From: Phaseolus vulgaris
Taxonomy: Eukaryota; Streptophyta; Magnoliopsida; Fabales; Fabaceae
Assembly (NCBI RefSeq): GCF_000499845.2
Contig: NC_023749.2
Location: forward strand, 26,645,621-26,709,620
Direction: 5' to 3'
DNA length: 64,000 nt
Each line of letters opens with the position of its first letter. Position 1 is the stretch's first letter. The notes beneath the pieces were generated by a model. That model had not been told where the DNA came from. It ran no database searches and worked only from the letters and a program-made list of their open reading frames with translations. The position numbers were made by a program, and so were the translations under genes. Positions 55,656 to 64,000 of this stretch are shown here, piece by piece.

Positions 55656-58310
55656 GTCTTGATCTTTGACAGATTCATACTTAAAATCAAGTCATCAAAA
55701 ACCAAGTCTCTTATCAAAACAATAAATTGCAGAACTTATTAATCTAGCATTTAAAAAGAAAATCATTTCTCTTAAGTAAACTGTAAAACTACTCTCAAAT
55801 TAAATATTTGTTTTTAATGCTTCTGTTTTAAATCAAAAATTAAAAAAGAAAACTTGGTCTTAGTTGATTCGGTTTTGGTTTCAAGATCTTGCTTATCAAA
55901 CTAAACTTAAATCTTTGACAATTCACTGTCTTTTAGAAATATCTTTGAATACTGTTTTTAATATTCATTATGTATAAGGATAAGAACAACTTAAAATAGA
56001 ATTCTTAAGTCGGGAATATAATCTGCTAGTTCTGAAACTAACCTATTGTTATTTATGGATTGCACCCTAAATAAGAAATTCAATCTATTTTTCTTCAAAT
56101 AAATTTGTTCTTTTACTGACAGGATCTCTTAAGGCTTACATTTGCGAAAATAATTCAAAGTACAATTCACCCGCTCTCTTGAATTTAGACTCCCACATTA
56201 AACCCTAGGCCAGTCATTAAACCTAATTAGGTCACATGATGCACACTTGATCATGCTTATCTTGTGACTTCATTTAGGTGCCTATTTACAAACCAATTTA
56301 CATTTGAATTTCCCACCTTTTTTTTCTTGTAAATGACTTATAACTGTCATTTTGTTGTCAAATTAAAATGATTCTAATGTAGACTTGTCTAATGCTAGAT
56401 AGATGATAGTATAATTGTGGCCAAATGACCCCAAGTCGTGTCCCAACGAATCCAATAGTAAAATAAAAAAATCAGTGTTTAGAATCTATCTGTGAGCAAT
56501 AAAAAGTTAGCAATAACAATAATAATAAAAAAGGGGTTGAAATAATTGTGCAGAAAATATAAAAGATATTAAAAAAGCAAATAAAAAGCAGTTGATCCCC
56601 AAGTTCTTCAATTCTTCATAGGTTCTCTAAAAATTAATCCCTTCTCAATCCTCCAACAGAGCTAAACTAGATTGAACATGTGCCAATATGATTCAACTAA
56701 AACTTACCAGTAAAGCATGCGTCTACTAGTTTAATCAGTACCCACTTTGTTCCATACGTATACTCCATGGGAATGCTTATCTCCTCTCTCTTGAATTATG
56801 CGCCTACGAAATTAATTAGAACAATGTGAACTAACTAAGAAACCAAAGTTTAAGATAAGGAAGACTTTCAATCATGCGTTCAAGTAAAACCTCTCACAAA
56901 AACTAGTTTTCGAAGAGATTAAACAATTAAAACAACTACTATAGAGAATTAAAAATCAAAAATTTTATTGAACAAAACCTTAGAACTCAACGGGGAATTA
57001 CAAAGGAATTAACCAAAAAGGTTTAGCCTTTCATGAAATGGCAAAAGAATTATAAAGAACAAAAGAAACTAAGAAAACCCTATGAAGCTCCCCCTTTCTC
57101 CTTTATGCTTGTGTTCTTTTATAGACTTTTCTGCTCCAAGGATCTCGAGAAAATATTGTAGTTTAGATTTTCTTAACAGTTTCCAACTTTCCAAAATTCT
57201 TATATTTTGCAGAAGATTTGCTTCCAATTATGTTTATGAGATATTGTATATTTTATTTTCTCTTTCTTCTCCTCAAAATTTGTTTTTTGTTTTGATTCAA
57301 GAAGCAACTTAGACTTTTGCATGTTTGGCCCATTCACAGAGGTAAACGCTTCCTTCAGACCCTTTACTCTAAAAACACAAAATTAACAAAAATAATAGTT
57401 AAGGCCCAAATAAATCCAGTTATATGAATATTAATTAAAATAATGGATTTTTTTTATTATTATAGTCCAATAATCCATGATTAAAGCTATTGAGTGTGAA
57501 TAAATATATGCTCATCAATGACGGGCCCTTAAACTTATAAATTGGGGTGCTTGGTTCATGTTTAGAAAGATCAATTCTGCTACAAAATTGCTAGCCTAAG
57601 CAGTCCCTTGCCTAAAACTCTCCAGGATAGACATCTTTGGTCTTCTTCTTCATCTCTTTAAATGATATAGCCGAACCAATCAATCTCCCTACACTTCATG
57701 CACCTACAAATCCTTGATCCATTACTTCCGTTAAGCTTAAGCAAATTTCATTCAAAAACTCAAGAAAATATGAAATTGATTTGTCAATAATATAAACAAT
57801 TTTTAAATATCATTCTTACATTCTATATATAACATATAATATATTTACTAATACAAGATTACTACATACTATATAAAAATAAATTACTTCAAAATCATAT
57901 CTAAAGAATAATTAATTTAGTCTCAATTTCATACCTTACAAATAATAAATAATTTTTAAAATTTATTAAAAATATATTTAAACTTTTGGATAAGTTTTAA
58001 TATAGACATAATGTAATATAAAATATTTATTTATTATGAATGAGTTTCTTTTAATACTTTTAGATAATATTTTGGATCAAATACTTATTTTTTTTAATAA
58101 TGTCCAAGTTATTATGAATATGAATAGTTTCAAAATAATAATATAATAATTTAATTTACATATATTATAAGACTACTACTTATTTTTTTATAATGTTAGA
58201 TTTATCATTAATATAAATAATTTTATGCATATCATTCTTACATTTAATATACAAGAATAATTTCATATGATTCTTACATTTCATATACAATAATAATTTA
58301 ATATATTTAC
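55656..58310. other. AT-rich region without recognised genes
   Basis: No supportable gene. 56400-57480 looks like a decayed interspersed repeat; on - it has TCTATAAAAG near 57117-57126, a possible TATA box of an unclassified LTR. 57780-58310 is AT-rich, with several imperfect copies of an ATTCTTACATTTNATATACAA motif leading up to J. Confidence 0.5.
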
Positions 58311-59037
58311 TGTTCTCGCCGGTTGACTTTAGTAGAAAGTTCCGCTTTGAACCTGTCTCTTCTAGATTCTGTTATGCGTCTTCTCTTTGCACTAAAACGT
58401 GGCTTTGTTGGGACAGAGAGGGCTCTACCTGTTGATTACACTCCGACGATCAAGTCAATGAGAGCTTACGAAAATAAGATAAGTATTAAGTTTCAGTCTA
58501 GTATTCAGAAACAGCGTACCTTTACCTAGGGTCTCAAGCCTCTTTTATAGCTTACTCGTTTTAAAACTTTCACTTACGATTATGTAATCTCAACATAAAG
58601 TATAAAATAATAATAGAAAACCACCTGCTCATGGGCACCACTTATCTTCAGGTGCTAACAATAGGAAAACATTCTGTTCATGGGCACCTTCACTTATGGT
58701 GCTACAACAGAAGAGAATCTTACGCACCTTTATTCTCGGGTGCTTTCTACTTATTAACAACTTTATCTTTTCAATTAACAACTTTATGCACATGTTTATT
58801 CAGTTAACAACCACAAATATATTAACACATACACTTATCTATTAACATATATATATATATATATATTTAACTAACAATCAATATATGACAAAACTTTATT
58901 ATTTTAATTATTCTTCATCGGGCTTACTAATATGACTGGACCAAACTCATTACCCACCCTTTGGGCCCAATAGCCGAGTTGACCTACCCACATACCTAGA
59001 CGAGGTCCTGAGATCCCAAGCACTCCTGGCCGTTACA
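58311..59037 (-). repeat. 3' LTR of element J
   Basis: 727 bp, TGTTCTCGCC...CGTTACA, followed by a tract reading CCTGGGGGCGTG on -. TATA box CTATAAAAGAGG on - at 58539-58550. A TA-dinucleotide run lies near 58847-58865. A partial second copy is at 63434-63811. Confidence 0.78.
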
Positions 59038-59499
59038 CACGCCCCCAGGCACGAGCTGAACTTGGCTAAGCGAAAAGGCTTTTCGAGTGCCTTAGTGGCT
59101 GAAATGACCACACTCAATCCCAAGTGTACATGTGGCACCTCCATCAACGGTGGGAAAGCATTACCGCTTGACATTCCCCTTCGAAATTCCCACTCCAATT
59201 CCACTATTCCATTTCCCCAAAATCTCTAAAACCCTCTCCTTTTGTCTTCTTCCTCACGCAATCTTTCACTCTTCAAAAAAACTCCTTGTATTCTTAAAAC
59301 TTCTTCCCAGAGCTTTCCTCTTCCTCTTGCGCCATCAAGATCTTCTACAACAAAGAAAACTTCTTTTATTAACTCGCTTATCGCAATAGGTATTTCCTTT
59401 TTACCATTCTCCATCATTGTACATTCATCTTGTCGATCATACTGCCTGGGCTCATCATCAAACATTTACATTATTATTCATATTGCTTGAGCTGCGAAA

Positions 59500-59759
59500 G
59501 CTTTAAGTTTAATAAAGTTGAGCGACACTTGGCCGAGAAGACCAAGGAGGTTGCAAACCAGGTCCAAGAGGCTACTACAGAAAGGAGCAAACTCTTGGAT
59601 GAGGTGAACAAACTCAAAGGAGAGCTAGCTAAAAAAGATTAAGAGTTGGCCAAAGAAATTGATGCATGCAAGCAAGACGCCGCCCAAGCCTACCTTGTAG
59701 GATTTGAGGCGGCCATCAAACAAGCGTCAGGACTCTACCCTGACATTGACTATTCTTAA
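59500..59759 (+). pseudogene. Antisense-gene relic of J (coiled-coil C-terminus)
   Basis: In-frame KVERHLAEKTKEVANQVQ, SKLLDEVNKLKGELAKKD, one TAA (59640), then QAYLVGFEAAIKQASGLYPD and a stop at 59757. This matches the coiled coil and GFDAALEQFACQYPDLD tail of B and C. The first exon and linker are absent, so most of the gene was deleted. Upstream (59130-59420) may be leader sequence. Confidence 0.7.
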
Positions 59760-59807
59760 CTCGGTCCGGGTAAAACCGTGGTTGATGGATGGTTAACTAA
59801 GGGATGA

Positions 59808-60764
59808 TGATGTGAGTTGATTTTAGGATTGTTCATTTGTATGGTGACACTTTACTTAGATTTAGATTTTAAGACAATTATAGGTGAGAACCTAAGAAAA
59901 ATCCCCATTGGACATTAACTTAACCAAGTGGTTAAGTATATGTGAAGGTTCATTTCACAAAGGCAAAGGAAAAACACAATTCAAAGGTGAGAATGATGAC
60001 AAATATGGTGCAAAAATTTAACAAACACTAGGTGAGCAAGAATATGGATCGAATTGAAAACAAGGAAGCAAAAACAATTAATAAGACTAGAAAACCGAAT
60101 TGACACAATCAAAATGGAATGTATTAATGGAAGAGAATATGAAAGAAGAACTTATGAAAGTGGAGCTAGGATGAGACACGCCACATGATGGGATGGAATC
60201 ACCAAGATGAGAGCATGGGAGGCCGTCACTCTAGAGCTCATTTCTCACAAGATAAGACCAAGTTTAGGAGGAGATACACTCACTCACAAATCACACAAAA
60301 ATTGTGCAGAATTTCTTTACCCTAATTTCAACTTGTCCATACATGAGGTAGGCCTCCCTATTTATAGATTTAGGAGCCTTGGAAAAGAAGAAAATAGGGT
60401 AGAATGGGAAAGGAAGAAGTGGTGCGGTTTTAGGGTTTGACTTTGGTCAAAACTACACCATCCTACACATTCTAGAAACTTGGGTTTCCTTTCTACCCTA
60501 ATGGACTTCTTATGGGCCCATTCTTATGTCTTCACCTACTAATTACGCTATATAAACCTATTCTTGCTTATTCTACTATTTGGACCCCACATGTGAGCCC
60601 AACTTATTTACAACATTTTCTAATTATTAAAAAGACTAGCAAAGAACTTTAGGTGCTTTGGTCCTTGTCCAATTCTCCCTCTGGTGAGGTATCTTCTTTA
60701 ACATGACTTTTCTTTGTGTATTTGAACATCCTTGGTCAAATCCTTGTGGGCTTGGTTTGCATCA
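59808..60764 (-). repeat. CRM-like solo LTR inside J
   Basis: 957 bp, TGATGTGAG...GCATCA, flanked by GATGA (59803-59807 and 60765-60769). Same end motifs and internal landmarks as D's LTR, including CTATAAATAGGG on - near 60358. No internal region: a solo LTR. Confidence 0.88.
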
Positions 60765-60769
60765 GATGA

Positions 60770-61367
60770 GTAATCTTATCTTTCAATCGTCGATAATCTC
60801 TTAATATTTGAACAATGTAAAGTTTTTTATTTATCAACACTTTTACCTCATGCATGATAACTGTGACTTTCCTTGCCAATGTATGTCTCACTATTTAACT
60901 TAGTAAACTTCTACTAGCTTAAGCTAGGGCATGCCTTGTTATTTAACTTAGTAAACTTCGACTAGCCTAAGTATAACAACTATTGATAACATATCAATTT
61001 AACACTTAGGCTAACTTTCTAAGTTTAAGTAATAACAAGAATTCAATACACAAACTAAGCATGAGAAGTCTTGGGGTTCTCAAAGAACTAACCTTTTGAT
61101 CAACTATACCCCATAGCTACAACGAGCCAATGCTCATTCTCGAAGGATATAGGTGCATTTCACAAACGTGGGCAAGGATCAAATACCTTAACCTCGCGCA
61201 TACTCGTATAACTGCACCTTTCTAAGCTTGGTCCTCATCCTATGCCAAGAACGATTCATTTATCTGTTAGGGTATCTATACTTGGATACTCACTCATACC
61301 TGAGTTAACCCAAATTGATTGTAAACATAAGCAAACCGTTCCATTGCACATTACTTAATCATTCCAC
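60770..61367. other. Non-coding 3' region of J
   Basis: No gene. Contains a direct repeat of ~50 bp (near 60892 and 60940) with TATTTAACTTAGTAAACTTC, and leads into the 70-bp array. Confidence 0.55.
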
Positions 61368-61870
61368 AAAGCGCCTGAACTTGGGTGATCGCTCGGACAT
61401 CGAGTTAGGTTGTCTTACCTTGCCTTGAGCCAAACAACTTTAGTCATAGCAAATCAAGTTGTAGAGCCCCTGAACTCGGGTGGTCATACTTGACACCGAG
61501 CTAGGTCGTCTTACCTGACAATAGATACTCAATTATCACATAGGGCGCCTACTCGGATAATCTAACCGAGACAGGTCATCTTACCTGAGAATGGATAATC
61601 AATTTACACACAGGGCGCCTACTCGGATAATCTTACTGGGACAGGTCATTTTATCTGTAAGTAGATAATTAACTTACACACAGGGTTCCTACTCGGATAA
61701 TCTTACAGAGACAGGTCATATTATCTGTCAATAAATAACCAACTTATACACAGGGCGCCTACTCGGATAGTCTTACCGAGACAGGTCGTCTTATCTGTCA
61801 ACAGATAACCAACTTATACACAGGGCGCCTACTCGGATAACCTTATCGAGACAAGTCGTCTTATCATGTG
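61368..61870. repeat. 70-bp tandem array of element J
   Basis: GGGCGCCTACTCGGATA-type starts at 61541, 61611, 61681, 61751 and 61821 give an exact 70-bp period. Two longer degenerate copies (about 95 and 78 bp) precede at 61368 and 61463. Each unit has CTCGG...CCGAG arms. Confidence 0.92.
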
Positions 61871-61928
61871 CTAACTCTAAACAAATAAACAAACTAATGC
61901 ACCATCTTTCAAGAACAAACTTAGCATT

Positions 61929-61972
61929 AGATGGCCCCGTTAAAAAAACCTCTTAAGGGACAAAGAGCATCA
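61929..61972 (-). promoter_or_regulatory. Conserved post-pol block of J (diverged)
   Basis: On + GATGGCCCCGTTAAAAAAAC, then CTCTTAAGGGACAAAGAGCA, aligning to the blocks of A, B and C about 50 bp beyond the pol stop. Confidence 0.55.
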
Positions 61973-62019
61973 CCATAAACATCACATTGTTCAGAAGGAA
62001 AGCATTAAACCAAGATATT

Positions 62020-63345
62020 TTAACTGAAATAAAACTTGAGATTTGTCGCGTTCCACGTTCGAGGAATGGGTCCCCCTTCTTGAGTTTCTAGCTTGTACGC
62101 CCCATTCCCGAGCACCTCGACTACACAAAATGGGTCAGTCTACTTCGGAGATAACTTGTTCTCTAGCTGGTAGGGGTGGGCCTTTCGCATCACCAAGTCG
62201 ACAACCTGGAACTGCCAAGGTCTCGTCTTGGTCTTTTGCCTTAACTCCACCCTTCTCTTTAGAGACTCTGAGTTAATGCGGGCATGTTCCCGTATTTCAT
62301 CTAGCAAATCCAAGTTCACCTTCCTTCCTTCGTTAGAATCTTCAATAACGAAGTTTTGGAATCGAGGAGAGCTTTCTTGGATCTCTACTGGTATCATGGC
62401 ATCTGATCCATATACCAAACTGAAAGGTGTCTCCTTGGTTGTTGACTGAGGTGTGGTGTGATAAGCCCATAGAATCCGAGAAACTTCTTCTGACCAAATT
62501 CCTTTGGCCTTCTCTAACCTCCTCTTCAACCCTCTCAGCAAGACTCTATTGGCTGACTCTACCTGGCCATTTGTCTGAGGATGTTCTACTGAGGCGAATA
62601 TCTGCTTTATGCTAAGCTTCGAGCACAACTTACACAACTGTTGACTAGAAAATTGGGTTTCGTTCTCAAACACTAGGTGTCTAGGAATCCCAAAACGGCA
62701 TACAATATTCTTCCACACAAAACGCTGCACCTTGTGAGCAGTTATTTGTGCAACTGGCTCAACTTCAATCCACTTGGTGAAGTATTCAATGGCCATTATG
62801 AGATACTTCATCTGACGTATTGCCAAGGGGAAAGGACGTAGGATGTTTATTCCCCAGGTATGGAAAGGCCACGGGCTATAAATTGACCGCAACTCCTCGG
62901 CTAGTTCGTGATGCCAATCAGCATGCTTCTGACACTGCTCACATCGTTGTTCATGCTTTACGCAATCCTCCTTCACAGTCGGCCAATAATACACAGCTCG
63001 AACAACCTTCAACGAAAGAGCTCTTTCTCTGATATGGCTTCCACAAATGCCTCCATGAAGCTCCTCCTTGATACGGGTGCACTGATCCCCACTTATGCAA
63101 GTGAGGATTAGGTGGGTTTAACCATGACGAAAAAACTTGCCATCTATCAAAGTATACTTTCCCGCATTCCTCTTAACTGCCTTGTCCTCTATAGGTTCTG
63201 CAGGAAGCAACCCATCAACTAGGTAACGCGGGTAAGGGGTTATCCAAGTCTCTATGGTGTCAACCTGTAAGACCTCAAGAAACTCATCTCCTAACAACCC
63301 GTAGGTGGTTACCCTAGGAACCTTCAAGGACCGATGCCTTCTTCC
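62020..63345 (-). pseudogene. Integrase part of pol of element J
   Basis: Broken frames: 63345-63118 (linker ETWITPYPRYLVDGLLP, KYTLIDGKFFRHG, then stop), 63012-62140 (CEQCQKHADWHHE, FHTWGINILRPF, KWIEVEPVAQIT, NGQVESANRVLL, to ENKLSPK then TAG for a Trp codon), and a tail ending near 62020. Two catalytic acids are lost: GINI for GIDI and FENETQF for SDNGTQF. The Glu of QVES remains. Enzyme certainly inactive. Confidence 0.88.
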
Positions 63346-63811
63346 TTTATACATATCATTCTTACATTTCATATACAACAATAATTTAATATCATTCTTA
63401 CATTTCATATACAAAAATAATTTAATATATTTCCTGTTCTCGCTAGTTGACTTAAGTGGAAAGCTCCGCTTCTAACCTGTCTCCTCTAGATTTTGTTCTA
63501 TGCCTTCTTTTGGCACTAAAACATGGCTTTGTTGGGACAGAGAGGGATCTACCTGTTGATCACACTCCGAGGATCAAGTCAATGAGAGCTTATGAAGATA
63601 AGATAAGTATTCAGTTTCAGTCTAGTATTCAGAAACAACATACCTTTACCTGGGGTCTCAAGCCCCTTTTATATCTAACTCGTTTTAACAACTTTCATTT
63701 ACGAGAATGTAATCTCAACTGAAAGCATAAAATAATAACAGAAAAGAACCTGCTCACGGGCACCACTTATCTTCAAGTGCTAACAGCAGGAAAATATTTT
63801 GTTCATGGGCA
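63346..63811. repeat. Second copy of J's left flank and LTR start
   Basis: AT-rich sequence with CATATCATTCTTACATTTC (63346-63433) followed by TGTTCTCGCTAGTTGAC..., colinear with 58226-58690 at perhaps 85-90% identity by eye. The flank is shared as well as the LTR, so it is a segmental duplication and not a second insertion. It breaks off at 63811. Confidence 0.75.
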
Positions 63812-64000
63812 CATCCTAAAACTTCTTAACACGATATTTTCTTTCTTGAAAATATTATGTCTTGATTAAAATTCATATTCTAATATCACAATATCCAAAA
63901 CCATACAATTACGTCATACCAAAGCGTAGAATTTCAAACCACACAAAATTTCATCAAATAATCACATAAATATCTAATTAAAGGATTTTTCTATTAAATA
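63812..64000. other. AT-rich sequence to window end
   Basis: No feature recognised. Confidence 0.5.

Larger units (their letters stand above)
58311..63345 (-). mobile_element. Truncated Tat-lineage element J
   Basis: Left LTR 58311-59037 (3' LTR), polypurine tract, antisense-gene relic, inserted CRM-like solo LTR, tandem 70-bp array, conserved block, integrase part of pol. Sequence upstream of the integrase (RNase H, RT, gag, 5' LTR) is missing. At about 63346 it switches to a copy of J's own left flank. More diverged from A, B and C than they are from each other. Confidence 0.8.

Noticed and set aside
57082..57312. 76-codon + strand ORF
   Set aside because: Low-complexity Phe/Leu/Ser-rich translation of AT-rich DNA, opposite to a possible TATA box; no supporting evidence.
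58846..58866. TA-repeat in J's LTR as a functional element
   Set aside because: Ordinary microsatellite; no matching run in the second LTR copy segment.
61541..61870. CRISPR-like appearance of the 70-bp array
   Set aside because: Units are contiguous with no unique spacers, and the context is a plant retrotransposon.

Overview
This window is repeat-rich nuclear DNA of a flowering plant. I see no cellular gene, rRNA or tRNA. Nearly everything is LTR retrotransposon sequence, nested up to three deep and separated by AT-rich intergenic DNA. The Ty1/copia pieces (SIRE-like LTRs rich in a CAACCGATTG motif) and the large Ty3/gypsy Tat elements fit a eudicot, perhaps a phaseoloid legume; that placement is recognition by eye and has not been checked.

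Layout. (1) 1-5593: 3' end of a Tat element (T0, + strand). Its 3' LTR is split by a deleted copia element G (1769-4841, target duplication ATGGT). (2) 5594-6878 and 33911-35933: AT-rich host DNA sharing a ~0.6 kb direct repeat. (3) 6879-33905: Tat element A (- strand, target duplication GTACC), split in its reverse transcriptase by Tat element B (15925-28102, + strand, AAGGG). A's 5' LTR is 3146 bp against 1192 bp for its 3' LTR, because a ~541-bp U3 segment is tandemly amplified. (4) 35934-53803: a copia solo LTR (E) interrupted by Tat element C (36924-53698, - strand, CACAT). C's 5' LTR is in turn interrupted by a very young, deleted CRM-like chromovirus D (48646-53159, CTCGC). (5) 53804-58310: a degenerate copia 3' end (F) and AT-rich sequence. 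(6) 58311-64000: a truncated Tat element J (- strand) holding a CRM-like solo LTR (59808-60764), followed by a duplicated copy of its own flank and LTR start.

Each Tat element has the same plan: 5' LTR, PBS, gag-protease-RT-RNaseH-integrase polyprotein, a conserved ~60-bp block just after the pol stop, hairpin-like tandem repeats, then an ANTISENSE gene reading back from the 3' LTR. The antisense gene has a 5'-UTR intron and a coding intron with conserved splice sites. It encodes a protein of about 800 residues with a Transposase_28-like ('putative gypsy type transposon') region, a basic/acidic/proline-rich linker, a long coiled coil and a conserved C-terminus. It is fully open in B (809 aa) and C (801 aa), although the sense gag-pol frames of the same two copies carry five and two stop codons. 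It is the best candidate here for an under-described system. Extra antisense ORFs are already known in Tat-lineage elements, but the intron structure, G-box leader and intactness deserve study.

All coordinates, target duplications and splice checks were read by eye. LTR differences are hand counts; dates derived from them depend on an assumed substitution rate.
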